Source: CAZEAC01 sp964510065 | Lineage (GTDB): Bacteria; Bdellovibrionota_C; UBA2361; CAIXSY01 | Assembly: GCA_964510065.1 (NCBI GenBank) | Contig: CAZEAC010000082.1 | Span: forward strand, 1 to 20,317 | Direction: 5' to 3' | Length of the DNA stretch: 20,317 bases | Part shown: piece after piece, positions 7,608-16,356 of the stretch | How the letters are laid out: each line of letters starts with the position of its first letter | Numbering within the stretch: position 1 is the first letter of the stretch | The notes under the pieces: model-generated | Database searches by the model: none | The model's input: the letters and a program-made list of their open reading frames with translations, nothing else | Told to the model about the DNA's origin: nothing | Program-made: the position numbers and the translations under genes

Positions 7608-8492
7608 TTATGCCTTTCTATATTTATATCGTGGAGCGCGCGGAGTGCCCGAAATGCTAAGCGAAAAGCGCCGATCCTCTTGGGTGAGCTGACCTTGGCT
7701 TACGAACGGCAGCCAGGGACCGATCGCGGTCGAGCCTTCTGAACGGAGCGACACGATGAACTGTCCACTCAAAGTAGTGGGGTCCTCTTCGAAGTCGCCT
7801 GAGCATTCGCCGAGTGAGGAATTGAATTCTACACCGCTTGCGCGAAGTTTCTTGCCGCTAAGAGTTATAGGTAATTTGAGAATGCCGTCGCGGATTGCTG
7901 GAATCTTGACCGGAAGCTTCGTGAGCATGGGGGGAAGCATGGTCTCCTGTGGCTTATCGATTTTATCCAGGGTAAGCATTAGTCTTCCGTCCGCAGCGCC
8001 GTCTTTGAAGACAAGCGAGGGAGCGTCGATAGTAAGAAGCGCGGTGCGTAAGCCAAAGGCTGCAATCTGAGGATGCCGCGCGATATCGAGGGCACGGGTG
8101 GAAATTCGTGCTTGCTCTAATTGTCCGGATAGGCCAAGACCTATATCAAATTGTAATTCTCCCGCATACATCTGACAACGTAGATCGAACGCGAGGGCGC
8201 CTCTGAGAAGCTGCGTCGGCTTCATTCCGACATGGCACTCGTCCGCAGCGAGGGTTAACAATTTCGCCGGGATCGAAAGCGTAATACGCCGCAGTGAGAT
8301 CTGAAATGGTTCGATACTGCCACTCCCCCAATTCAGAAGAATGCCGTTTGACTTGAGTGCAGGAATCAAAGAAGTCTCGAGCATGCGCAGATACAGCGAG
8401 TCGGGTACCGACCAGAGCGCGAGTGCTATCACTACAATTGGCAAGAAAATCGCCAAGAGCGCGATCCTAAGGAGCTTAAGTTTCCTCGCCAC
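7608..8492 (-). CDS. gspN: type II secretion system protein GspN
   Basis: 294-residue protein resembling the GspN-type component that follows GspL and GspM in delta-type T2SS operons. A hydrophobic segment at about residues 8-27 after a basic start (MARKLKLLR) anchors it in the inner membrane. The remainder looks like a periplasmic, beta-rich domain of alternating polar and hydrophobic stretches. It ends in a short Arg/Lys-rich tail. The GTG start at 8492 has GGAG 6 nt upstream and overlaps gspM by 17 bp, supporting translational coupling. GspN is an accessory part missing from many T2SSs. The assignment rests on position, size and topology more than on a sharp motif. Confidence 0.7.
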   Translation of the reverse strand: MARKLKLLRIALLAIFLPIVVIALALWSVPDSLYLRMLETSLIPALKSNGILLNWGSGSIEPFQISLRRITLSIPAKLLTLAADECHVGMKPTQLLRGALAFDLRCQMYAGELQFDIGLGLSGQLEQARISTRALDIARHPQIAAFGLRTALLTIDAPSLVFKDGAADGRLMLTLDKIDKPQETMLPPMLTKLPVKIPAIRDGILKLPITLSGKKLRASGVEFNSSLGECSGDFEEDPTTLSGQFIVSLRSEGSTAIGPWLPFVSQGQLTQEDRRFSLSISGTPRAPRYKYRKA

Positions 8493-9087
8493 CGTTGACT
8501 CCGCCGTTGGCTGCGCTGCTGACTCTTCGAATGCTGCTCACGTCCACAGACACCTTTAATTTGTCACCAATCGGTTCGCGCTTTATCTCAAGCTCAGTGA
8601 CAACAAGTGGATGTGCGCCCTGGACAAGCTCTTTTAGGAAATCAACCAATCCTTCAAGTGAACCAACGGTGAACTTTAGCGAGAAGGGAGCCTGCTCATA
8701 GTTGCCGCCGAATTCCACTGCGGTTAGCTCACGAATGTTGTATCCGGAAGAAACGCCGGCTTTAGATTTGAGCAGCTCTTCAAGATGCGATCTGACGCCG
8801 TCTTTGATCTCAACTTCTTTGTATTGCTCTTCAATTGCTTTCCGTTTTGCATGCAGCGCTGAAAAACGCTGAAATCGCTCGCGGATATCCCCAAGATCCT
8901 GTCGAGCAGCCTCGATCTTCAGGCTTTGATTTTTAAAGACCGAACGCACTTTTTCATAGCTCTGCCAGACTACCAGAAAAAGAATCGCGACAATTGCCCC
9001 GGCAATAAGTCCTCGCTCGCGCCCTGAAAGCTTTGTCAGCTCTTCGCGCAACCTTCTCTTGAGTGCTGGAATGTCGATCTTGTTCAC
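8476..9087 (-). CDS. gspM: type II secretion system protein GspM
   Basis: Inner-membrane platform protein that pairs with GspL. From GTG 9087 it has 203 residues: a charged cytoplasmic start, SGRERGL, one transmembrane segment at about 25-42, then a helical region and a small ferredoxin-like periplasmic domain, the standard GspM/PilO-like plan. The frame is open to a TTG at 9105. GTG 9087 is preferred because GGAG (9093-9096) lies 5 nt ahead of it and because it shares one base with the gspL stop (TAGTG), a classic coupling arrangement. It overlaps gspN at its 3' end. Confidence 0.8.
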   Translation of the reverse strand: MNKIDIPALKRRLREELTKLSGRERGLIAGAIVAILFLVVWQSYEKVRSVFKNQSLKIEAARQDLGDIRERFQRFSALHAKRKAIEEQYKEVEIKDGVRSHLEELLKSKAGVSSGYNIRELTAVEFGGNYEQAPFSLKFTVGSLEGLVDFLKELVQGAHPLVVTELEIKREPIGDKLKVSVDVSSIRRVSSAANGGVNGGEET

Positions 9088-10550
9088 TATGACTCCGATA
9101 GCCAAATTTCGATTTTAAAAGGCAATCCGCCAGCGCCACCAGCGAAATTGTTCTGCGATGCATCTGTCTTTACTCGACGGTACACATCCTTTTTGGTATT
9201 CAGTGCTTTTTCGATTCTGTCGACGGTGCCGTAATCTGGGGCAGTCCCCTCAATTTCGATTCTGTTGTTTTTAATGTTGACCGAGCGCACGGTTGCCCCA
9301 GCGTCTCGAGGGAAGTCCTTGGTGAGCGCGATAAGCGAATCAATTGGCGACAATTTCGAGAGCGAGCCCAAACTCTTCAATTGATCTTGCAAGCGGGTCA
9401 TTTCACCACGGAACGCATCCAGCTCCTGATTAGGATACTGCGCTGCATCAGGATAAAGCTCCAAGATTTCCTTGGTCATCTTGCTTCGAATGCGACTGAC
9501 ATAAAATTCATTTGCTAACATGGTTCCTGCAACTGCTATCACGAGTGCAGCGAGGGCGGCGAAGAAGTAAGGTGCTACTTTTTTCAGGCCAAGAAATACC
9601 TCACGAAGCCGCGGGCTGTATGAGAATTCCTGCACCCGGAAATTGGAAAGTAGCGGCGGAGCCTGTTCATCGAGCGCGAACACCGAGGCGATCGAAGCAA
9701 GATTTGCTGCGCCAGGTTCGCTTTTTACTAATCCCTCAAGCGCGAGGTATTCAACATTTCGACCGAGTGCCTGCTGGAGCTCTTCACGTTGAAGTCCTTG
9801 CCCGAGGATGTAAACTTTCTCGAGGTTCTTTTCGTAGCGGCTTTCGAAAGCTATAAGGGTCAATTTGAGATCGGTAAGGGGAGCATCATCAAGCGCATCT
9901 TTCGCAAATCGCTTGAGCTCTCCGCGGACAATTACTCGGTCGGCACGGGCAACGTGATCTAAGCAAAGAGTCACGTATATGTAAGGCCCGCGTGCATACA
10001 CAATTGCGCAAGCCGGTGAAATGTAGTCGGGAGCGATGTAGTGAATCGCGGCAAGCGCGCTCATTGGTGTACACAGGTAAAGCGGCTCGAATTCACCCTG
10101 CTTGCAAAGTCCAAGCACCTCTTTCACTGAGCTGCGAGGTGTCATTCCAACATGCACATCATGTCCAGTGTCGCTAAGAGTTCCAACAACGTGATGCTCA
10201 AGCACGAGCTCTTCGACATCGAAAGGCACACGGTCCTGAACTTCGAGCGACAAGACCTTTTGAATTTGGCGGTTGTCGCTGAAGGGAAGTTCAAGATTAA
10301 TTGAGAGATACTTCTCGGAAGGGGCAATTACGATTGCATTGGTCCAGCTCGAATTGAGATTTTCTATGGTCTTGCGAATGGCTGAAATAGGAGCGGAGGG
10401 TTGCTGGTCCGAGCCACTGTTTTGAAGCTGTTTCGGTTCGTCCCACTCAAACTGGTGGTGCTCTATAACCTTAAGCTGCTTGTCGTCCACCTCGACCACC
10501 TGTAGATGGCCTGGCTGGCAAGATAGGTCGATGGAGAGCACAGATTGCAT
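9087..10550 (-). CDS. gspL: type II secretion system protein GspL (PilM-like)
   Basis: Bitopic T2SS platform protein that recruits the assembly ATPase GspE through its cytoplasmic domain. From ATG 10550 it has 487 residues. Residues 1 to about 300 form an actin-like PilM/GspL domain (start MQSVLSIDLS; EVQDRVPFDVEELV at 103-116), one transmembrane segment lies at 328-349, and a periplasmic PilN-like domain follows. The frame is open to GTG 10625, but the extra 25 residues do not resemble the family, which begins close to the first actin-like beta strand. No clear ribosome site precedes either start. The stop is fused to the gspM start. Upstream, where gspK would be expected, there is a DUF2934 gene instead. 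Confidence 0.85.
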   Translation of the reverse strand: MQSVLSIDLSCQPGHLQVVEVDDKQLKVIEHHQFEWDEPKQLQNSGSDQQPSAPISAIRKTIENLNSSWTNAIVIAPSEKYLSINLELPFSDNRQIQKVLSLEVQDRVPFDVEELVLEHHVVGTLSDTGHDVHVGMTPRSSVKEVLGLCKQGEFEPLYLCTPMSALAAIHYIAPDYISPACAIVYARGPYIYVTLCLDHVARADRVIVRGELKRFAKDALDDAPLTDLKLTLIAFESRYEKNLEKVYILGQGLQREELQQALGRNVEYLALEGLVKSEPGAANLASIASVFALDEQAPPLLSNFRVQEFSYSPRLREVFLGLKKVAPYFFAALAALVIAVAGTMLANEFYVSRIRSKMTKEILELYPDAAQYPNQELDAFRGEMTRLQDQLKSLGSLSKLSPIDSLIALTKDFPRDAGATVRSVNIKNNRIEIEGTAPDYGTVDRIEKALNTKKDVYRRVKTDASQNNFAGGAGGLPFKIEIWLSES

Positions 10551-10652
10551 AGGGGTAATCTTCGCATTAGGCCATTGAGCCGGCAATATTGCAGTTGGTT
10601 GCCGTATGGCGCCCAAAAGGCACACTTATCAGGAGTTTAGATGAGAAAGGGC

Positions 10653-10934
10653 CTACTTGGGCTTCGAATCACTTTGCGAGAGCCTATTCAGTGTCTCGGT
10701 CGCGGCAACGATTGGGGGGATCGCCCTGTCGAGCCTTAGAATTTCGTTTTCGGCACGGACCCAGAAGTCCAAATCTTTCCCAGCTGGGCAGCCAGCCTCT
10801 TTCCAAAGCTGCCAAGCTCGTAGCTCTATTAGCTTACCCGCAACTCGCCCTTCGAGTGGAAAACGTGGCGAAAAGTTCTCGCTGCTATGCAAAGCAGGAG
10901 ATGCAACGATGGTTTTTTCGACAAAAGCAGGCAT
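10653..10934 (-). CDS. DUF2934 domain protein
   Basis: Small protein, 93 residues from ATG 10934 (the frame extends to TTG 10955). Residues about 36-64 match the DUF2934 pattern: ELRAWQLWKEAGCP, then GKDLDFWVRAENE, with its paired Trp residues, an Ala-Gly-Cys-Pro turn and a W-x-R-A-E end. The family has no established function and is often found as small stand-alone proteins. The N-terminal 35 residues are unstructured-looking and Pro/Ser-rich; there is no signal peptide or membrane segment. It lies upstream of gspL on the same strand with a 102-bp gap, so it may open the gspL-M-N transcript. Overlapping plus-strand frames here lack any recognisable pattern. Confidence 0.75.
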   Translation of the reverse strand: MPAFVEKTIVASPALHSSENFSPRFPLEGRVAGKLIELRAWQLWKEAGCPAGKDLDFWVRAENEILRLDRAIPPIVAATETLNRLSQSDSKPK

Positions 10935-11183
10935 AGGCAATGTGGTCCAATGCAATTACAGCAATAGGTCGAAACTTCCGACAGAAAGTTACACCTAACC
11001 CGCTTACATTGATGCATCTGTTTGGTTAAAGATTCATTAATAGCGTTCATAACGGCGGAGTCATCAACGCTTCTGTCGGCACTGAACTTGCAAGTACTAT
11101 AATCTAGACGAGGCTTTAGCCTGGCCTTTCATAGCGATACGGTATTCAAGGGGCAACTACCTGAAATCAAAGAGTAAATCAAG
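10935..11183. promoter_or_regulatory. divergent intergenic region with a spaced 9-bp inverted repeat
   Basis: This gap separates the minus-strand DUF2934/gspL operon from the plus-strand beta-helix gene and must hold promoters for both. CCGACAGAA at 10978-10986 is the exact reverse complement of TTCTGTCGG at 11071-11079. The right arm covers the -35 region of the beta-helix promoter, so the pair could be operator half-sites for a looping regulator, or chance. I see no convincing minus-strand promoter. Confidence 0.35.
11075..11103 (+). promoter_or_regulatory. candidate promoter of the beta-helix gene
   Basis: A perfect TATAAT lies at 11098-11103. The best-spaced -35 hexamer (TGTCGG, 11075-11080, 17-bp spacing) is a poor match, so activation by a regulator would be expected if this is used. 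The predicted 5' leader would be about 75 nt. Confidence 0.45.
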
Positions 11184-13247
11184 ATGAGGAAAGTTTTAGG
11201 TTATCACATTTCAGCAGTCATCGTCCTGGTCATTACCCAGTTTTTGGTAGCGTCTGTGCTGTTTGCAGCCACGTCGTCGGCAATTGGCAAGCTGGTAAGC
11301 GCTGCGGAGCTCACATCAGCGTCGCTACCAAACGGGAAGCCAGTTCGATGCCTCGTTCAGGGAAGCCTTCGAATACCGGGAAAGGTTACAACACGGAAGC
11401 AGAAGCTGTACTTCCTTGCGTGGAAGAGGGTACTCAGGGCGAAACTTCAAGATCTTAAACGTCGTAGTGAAAGGCTCGGGAAAAAAAACTACCGCAATAA
11501 AGTTTCGAAGGCACGTGCGGACTATGCTGCGCGCGTCGCAGCCTGTAACCAAGATAGCTCAAGTCCCACAAATCCAGGTGAGATTTCCGGCGAGATTCTA
11601 CCACAGGCGAGGCGCATAGACTGGAGCTATGCAGGTGTGCCTGGAGGGATCCCGCATCGCAGCACTATCTGCACGGTGCTCGGTGAGGGCGGCAAGAGCC
11701 CGGGGTTTAATCAAAACGTCACGGCGTCGCAGATAGAGAGCGCATTTTCAAATTGCCCCGCCGACCAGGTAGTTTATTTGAACACGGGGACATATACCGT
11801 AGGACCTATAAATCTTCGAAGGTACAGCAACCGCACGCTCAGAGGAGCGGGGCCAGGCAAGACTATTATCAATTCCACTGGCGGTACTCCGATATCGAGT
11901 GACCAGTATTCATTTTCTGGTGCCACGTTGATTCCCCAAGGCGCGACAAAAGGGGCAACAAGCGTGGTGCTTGCGAGCAGCAATTCGCAGTTTGCGGTTG
12001 GAAATTTGGTTAAGTTCGACCTTGATGATGATACCGACCTTGTGCGCTCGAGCAATGGTCCGGGCCGTCATATTTCGTTCCAGGCAATAATCACTGCCGT
12101 TGACGGTACGACAATTTCCTTTTCTCCACCCCTGGCTTACGACCTTGCAGCTTCAAGGTCGCCCAAAGCCAGCTACCTCAATGGCGGCCCAGGGCTCTCG
12201 AAAAGCGGCGTTGAAGATATGACCATTGTTAATAATGGAGGCACAGACGTCGTATCATTTATCGGCACCTATGCGTGCTGGGTAAAAAATGTCGAGCTCA
12301 AAAACTTAGAAAATACCGGAGTGTTCTTTGTTAACAGCCTACAGGGCGAGGTGCGTGACTCCTATATTCATTCAGCAGAGGGGTATCCTAATAACTCAGA
12401 CGGCTTTGGCGTCTATCTATATGACGGATCAGGGTATCAGCTTATAGAGAACAATATTTTCGAAAAAGTTGGTGTCGGAGTATTGCAATCGAGTTCAAGT
12501 GGCAATGCGATTCTTTATAATTATAGCGCAGATATTACCTTTCAGAGCTGGCCATACCAGACTGGTGCATACAATGCCAATCATGGTGCCCATCCAATGA
12601 TGGTGCTTTGGGAGGGCAATGTTGGCGAGCAATGGCAGAGTGATGGCTACCATGGAAGTGCCTCGCACCAGACGCTATTTAGAAATTGGTTTCATGGCGA
12701 TGACCCTTACCATGTTGGAACATATGTGGCCGGAAATCGTAAGATGATCTCTGCCGAGCGTGGATCCTACTACTTTAATGTTATCGGGAATGTCCTTGGC
12801 GCAGCCTGGGCTACCAGCATGGATCCGAAATCACGCTACGAGATGACCGAGAATGGCGAGTTCTATTTAAATATTCAAGTCATTTACCGACTGGGTTACC
12901 CAAATGTTGCCAACAATGGATTTACGGCGGCAAACCCCTGGTCCGCCTATAGCCTGAGTTATCCTGATGCGAAAGTAAAAGAGACAATGATTCGTCATGG
13001 CAATTATGATTATTTTAATGCCGCGACCGTGTGGGATCCGAGTGTTTCCGATCGCGCATTGCCATCGTCCTTGTTCCATACAAGCAAGCCGGCGTGGTGG
13101 CCAAGCGCGTTGCAGTGGCCGCCGATAGGCCCCGACCTCACGCCCAAGGTGAACCGAATTCCGGCGGAAGTTTGTTATGAAGATGGCGCAAAGGACTCGC
13201 AGGGAACGCTCTCCAACTTTGACGCGGCACTCTGCTATAGTCAGTAG
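11184..13247 (+). CDS. secreted right-handed parallel beta-helix protein
   Basis: 687 residues with a clear Sec signal peptide: basic start MRKVLGYH, hydrophobic core to about residue 28, and a LFAATSSA cleavage region. Residues about 40-125 are a Lys/Arg-rich helical stretch. From about 150 onward the sequence shows irregular Gly/Asn-rich beta-solenoid coils, including a TLRGAGPGKT motif near 213 (the pectate-lyase-like LRGAGPG turn), and tandem V-x-N/D-x-x-x-N repeats up to about 560. The C-terminal part has a WWPSALQWPPIGP segment and two late Cys. Such folds are common in polysaccharide lyases and tail-spike-like proteins, but I see no certain catalytic set, so the substrate is unknown. 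Its location between two T2SS blocks and its signal peptide make it a plausible T2SS substrate (inference). Confidence 0.8.
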   Translation: MRKVLGYHISAVIVLVITQFLVASVLFAATSSAIGKLVSAAELTSASLPNGKPVRCLVQGSLRIPGKVTTRKQKLYFLAWKRVLRAKLQDLKRRSERLGKKNYRNKVSKARADYAARVAACNQDSSSPTNPGEISGEILPQARRIDWSYAGVPGGIPHRSTICTVLGEGGKSPGFNQNVTASQIESAFSNCPADQVVYLNTGTYTVGPINLRRYSNRTLRGAGPGKTIINSTGGTPISSDQYSFSGATLIPQGATKGATSVVLASSNSQFAVGNLVKFDLDDDTDLVRSSNGPGRHISFQAIITAVDGTTISFSPPLAYDLAASRSPKASYLNGGPGLSKSGVEDMTIVNNGGTDVVSFIGTYACWVKNVELKNLENTGVFFVNSLQGEVRDSYIHSAEGYPNNSDGFGVYLYDGSGYQLIENNIFEKVGVGVLQSSSSGNAILYNYSADITFQSWPYQTGAYNANHGAHPMMVLWEGNVGEQWQSDGYHGSASHQTLFRNWFHGDDPYHVGTYVAGNRKMISAERGSYYFNVIGNVLGAAWATSMDPKSRYEMTENGEFYLNIQVIYRLGYPNVANNGFTAANPWSAYSLSYPDAKVKETMIRHGNYDYFNAATVWDPSVSDRALPSSLFHTSKPAWWPSALQWPPIGPDLTPKVNRIPAEVCYEDGAKDSQGTLSNFDAALCYSQ

Positions 13248-13301
13248 CTCGCCCGAAGTCCGACCTGATAAATATTGCTGCTTCGCGCGCTTCGTCACTT
13301 C

Positions 13302-14657
13302 ATGTTAGAAACGGGAGTGATGGCGCGTTATCCGTCGGGCATTCTCTATATAATTGGCAACGAAGCTGCCGAGCGCTTCAGCTACTACGGCATGAAGGCA
13401 ATCTTGGTTGTATTTATGACCAGCTACCTTCGTTCGCGAAATGGGGAGCTTGCGACAATCTCTCCGGTTGCGGCCACAGCCTGGTATCATCTCTTTGGAA
13501 CTCTCAATTATCTGACGCCGCTTTTCGGCGCGCTTGTCGCTGATATTTTTTGGGGAAAATACAAGACAATAATGCGGCTCTCGATTGTTTACTGCGCGGG
13601 GCATCTCTGTCTCGCGCTCGATGATACTCGGATTGGTTTAAGTGCCGGACTTACGCTCATTGCAATTGGCGCAGGCGGAATTAAGCCCTGCGTTGCGTCG
13701 CACGTTGGCGATCAGTTCTCGAACCGCAATGCTGATCTTCTGCCCCGCGCATTCGATTATTTTTACCTCGCGATTAATATTGGAGCGGCGATCTCTTCTT
13801 TTCTTACGCCCTATTTGCTCGAACACTATGGCCCAAATATCGCTTTTGGTGTTCCAGGGCTGCTGATGCTAATTGCGACAATTGTATTTCGGATTGGCAA
13901 GAGTCATTTTATTGCGGTCCCGCCAGTAGGGTGGCGCAAGTTTCGTCAAGTGATCAGCAGCACCGAGGGGCGTGCGGCTTTAAAGGGATACTCACTTATT
14001 TATCTATTTATAAGTTTCTTCTGGGCGCTGCTTGATCAGACTGGATCGTCATGGGTGCTGCAGGCCGAGCGTATGCAGCGCCGGATTGATCTAAGTTTTG
14101 GTTTTGGCTCCGCGGAGCGGTGGAGCTTTGAGCTGCTCGGTTCACAGATTCAGGCGGTAAACCCGCTCTTAATCATGTTTCTGGTCCCATTTTTCTCCTG
14201 GATTGCCTATCCAGCGCTTGCTCGGCTTATGAATTTTGGTGCGGTACGGCGCATTGGCGTTGGGCTCATTCTTGCCGGCTTATCATTTGGTGTGGTTGGG
14301 CTATCTGAGATCTGGATTCAAGGCGGTGAGAAAGTATCAATTCTTTGGCAAGTCTTAGCATATCTGATCCTCACGATGGGTGAAGTGATGGTATCGGTAA
14401 CGTCGCTCTCATTTGCGTATACCCAGGCGCCTTCGGAATTAAAATCTCTCCTTGGTTCATTTTATCTTTTCTCCGTGGCGCTGGGGAATGCGCTTACTGC
14501 GGTAGTAAACTTCGCGATTCTTCTTCCTGATGGCACAAGCAGAATAAGTAATGCGCAATATTTTTTCTTTTTTATGGGGTTCATTCTCTTCGCCGCCCTG
14601 CTGTTATTCACGTTTTTTCGGCATTACCAGGAAAAAAGTTTTTTGCGAGCCGATTGA
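13302..14657 (+). CDS. POT-family proton-coupled oligopeptide transporter
   Basis: Inner-membrane major-facilitator protein of the POT/PTR2 (peptide transporter) family, importing di- or tripeptides or related solutes with protons. The diagnostic ExxERFxYYG motif is present as EAAERFSYYG about 20 residues in, followed by about 12-14 hydrophobic segments, with IGAGGIKPCVASHVGDQF and FYLAINIGA blocks typical of the family. ATG 13302 gives 451 residues; the frame opens at TTG 13275, and ATG 13320 is another option close behind GGGAG. None has an ideal ribosome site. The last 41 codons and the stop recur as a remnant at 16357-16482. Coupling to the neighbours is unclear: the beta-helix gene ends 54 bp upstream. 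Confidence 0.88.
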   Translation: MLETGVMARYPSGILYIIGNEAAERFSYYGMKAILVVFMTSYLRSRNGELATISPVAATAWYHLFGTLNYLTPLFGALVADIFWGKYKTIMRLSIVYCAGHLCLALDDTRIGLSAGLTLIAIGAGGIKPCVASHVGDQFSNRNADLLPRAFDYFYLAINIGAAISSFLTPYLLEHYGPNIAFGVPGLLMLIATIVFRIGKSHFIAVPPVGWRKFRQVISSTEGRAALKGYSLIYLFISFFWALLDQTGSSWVLQAERMQRRIDLSFGFGSAERWSFELLGSQIQAVNPLLIMFLVPFFSWIAYPALARLMNFGAVRRIGVGLILAGLSFGVVGLSEIWIQGGEKVSILWQVLAYLILTMGEVMVSVTSLSFAYTQAPSELKSLLGSFYLFSVALGNALTAVVNFAILLPDGTSRISNAQYFFFFMGFILFAALLLFTFFRHYQEKSFLRAD

Positions 14658-14744
14658 GGTTGCTTGGGTAGACATACTTGTGTACTTACTTTCGAGGCGA
14701 AGTTGCCATTGCAAGGGAGTAATCATCCTTGAACGTTCGGCGCT
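14532..14744 (+). repeat. 213-bp direct repeat, copy 1 (POT end plus decayed pilT start)
   Basis: Aligns without gaps to 16357-16569 with 35 mismatches by hand count (about 84% identity, offset 1825 bp). It covers the last 41 codons and stop of the intact POT gene, the spacer, and the first bases of a pilT-like gene. The bases matching the pilT ribosome site and start are damaged here: AGGGAGT instead of AGGGAGG, and ATC instead of ATG. The matching sequence ends abruptly at 14744. Confidence 0.92.
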
Positions 14745-15105
14745 TTGTAGGTACCGCCATTGGCGAGAAAAGAGCTGCTCCCTTCATTCCATCACAGCTT
14801 CAGAGGACCGGCCTGTAATTGAGGCGTCAAGTTTGATCTCTTGAGGGATTGGAAGTAGCTTATTTGGAATTATTAGTAGGGCTTCGGTTTGGGAGGCGTA
14901 CATAAAATCCTGTAACGGCAGAGGCCTAGTTTTTTGAAGCCTTAAGAATAATGAATAACTAGTGGAGAAAGACGATTTCTTGCCGACATGAGGCAAAATA
15001 GGTGAAGAGTGTGTTGATGGAATCTCGCCAACAAAGGATAGTGGATCTGTACTGTCCGCAATCAGTTATAGAGTCAATCAGAAATTAATAGAGCGCCGCG
15101 CTGTT
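14745..15105. other. 361-bp gap after the repeat, before the glycosyltransferase gene
   Basis: I find no plus-strand gene. A minus-strand frame at 14784-14996 (70 codons) has a protein-like stretch (LLPIPQEIKLDASITGRSS), but no ribosome site and no recognised family. It may be a gene fragment carried in with the island or chance. A weak promoter-like pair, TTGATG (15014-15019) and GATAGT (15037-15042), 17 bp apart, lies 60-90 bp before the glycosyltransferase start. Confidence 0.4.
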
Positions 15106-16353
15106 ATGGGTAAAGGAAAGATTTTACTTCCTGTTTTGGTGTGTGTAGCTTCGAAGTTTATTGCAATTTTTCTGTATAACTATTTTTGTTGGGATTCCTA
15201 TTGGAATGGTGATCTAACAAACGATTTGAATTGCTGGATTGATTTTTTATCCAGAACGGAGAATGGCCAGATTCCTTACGTAGACTTTAGTCGAGAATAC
15301 CCTCCGCTAGCAGGGTTCTTTTTTTACTCTCTGCGTACGATATTGCCGTACCATGATTTTACATCGTTTGCTCATTTTCACGCGTATCTTATTACTGCAA
15401 TAGATAGTGTTAATACATTAGTCTTTGCCCTGATACTTAAGCGGTTGCAAGTGACTAGAATGTGGTTACCCCTCATTCTTTTTTCATTGAACTTAACGAC
15501 TTTAATACTTTCTCCTTTCCGATTTGACGCCCTGTTAGTTCTTACAATATTAGTTGGTATCTACTTTCTTATTCATGATCAGAGCTATCTAGCTTCATTA
15601 ATTTGGGGCATTGGATTCAATGTTAAGTGGTTTACCGCTTTTTTGCTTTTAATTTTAATTCGAAGATATTTTAGTAATATTAAAAAAATTGTTCTTCTGT
15701 GCGCATCGTTCGCTCTGCCGATCGTTTTCATAAATCTTGTTATTGGCTTTCTGGTCATTAAGCATGGCCATTCCCTGAGTGTTTTGCTCGATCCGATAAA
15801 GTTTCATTTGGATAGAGCGCTTTACTGGGACACCATGATGGGCGCAATTATTATGTGGGGTGGGCCGGATTGGATTGAGCACTATCTAGATAAATTTAGC
15901 CTTCTGCTGATGATATTGTCGATCCTTCTTTTGCCGGGGCGCAGTCTAAGTATCACCGCAGTTTTTGTTGGCTGCTCGATGTTGCTTTTTAATAGAATCT
16001 ACTCGCCACAGTTTCACCTTTGGTTCTATCCGTTCCTAATTCTTGAAATTGCGAGAAGCTACATTCAAGGTGAAAAATCGGAGAACGTAAACCGACAAGA
16101 GTGGACTAAACATGGTAATGAGCTCGTAATTACGTTCTTAGTTATTGACTTCATTAATGTGTCAGTTTTTCCGTTCTTATTTACTAAAGTTGGCGAAGAA
16201 GTTCATGTTTTCCAAAGATTTAGTGCGTGGGAACATGGCGGGCTATTCGCTGCGATTAGTCTTTGGCTTATCGCAAGTCGCACTCTGCTTTTAGTAGTTT
16301 TGGCAAGGCAGCTATTGCGCGGGAAGTTCTTCTCAGCCAAGTTCATTGAGTAG
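15106..16353 (+). CDS. GT-C membrane glycosyltransferase-like protein (GT87/DUF2029-like)
   Basis: 415 residues with about 9-11 hydrophobic segments. After the first membrane span comes a luminal/periplasmic loop with WNGDLTND and YVDFSREYPPLAG at 58-70. This Asp and the EYPPL pattern are typical of GT87/DUF2029-like polyprenyl-phosphate-sugar mannosyltransferases. A late SPQFHLWFYPF matches the SPQ-type motif of the same group. The likely role is transfer of a sugar from a lipid carrier on the periplasmic side, to an unknown acceptor. The gene is much more AT-rich than its neighbours (19 of 60 G+C at 15121-15180 and 18 of 60 at 15601-15660, against 32 of 60 at 721-780) and is bracketed by a direct repeat, so recent acquisition is likely. 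No strong ribosome site precedes the ATG. Confidence 0.72.
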   Translation: MGKGKILLPVLVCVASKFIAIFLYNYFCWDSYWNGDLTNDLNCWIDFLSRTENGQIPYVDFSREYPPLAGFFFYSLRTILPYHDFTSFAHFHAYLITAIDSVNTLVFALILKRLQVTRMWLPLILFSLNLTTLILSPFRFDALLVLTILVGIYFLIHDQSYLASLIWGIGFNVKWFTAFLLLILIRRYFSNIKKIVLLCASFALPIVFINLVIGFLVIKHGHSLSVLLDPIKFHLDRALYWDTMMGAIIMWGGPDWIEHYLDKFSLLLMILSILLLPGRSLSITAVFVGCSMLLFNRIYSPQFHLWFYPFLILEIARSYIQGEKSENVNRQEWTKHGNELVITFLVIDFINVSVFPFLFTKVGEEVHVFQRFSAWEHGGLFAAISLWLIASRTLLLVVLARQLLRGKFFSAKFIE

Positions 16354-16356
16354 CAA

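Noticed and set aside
10551..10625. GTG 10625 as the gspL start
   Set aside because: It adds 25 residues unlike the family before the first actin-like strand and has no ribosome site.
10657..10998. Plus-strand open frames opposite the DUF2934 gene
   Set aside because: Two overlapping frames (also 10589-10936) lack recognisable motifs, while the minus strand shows the DUF2934 pattern.
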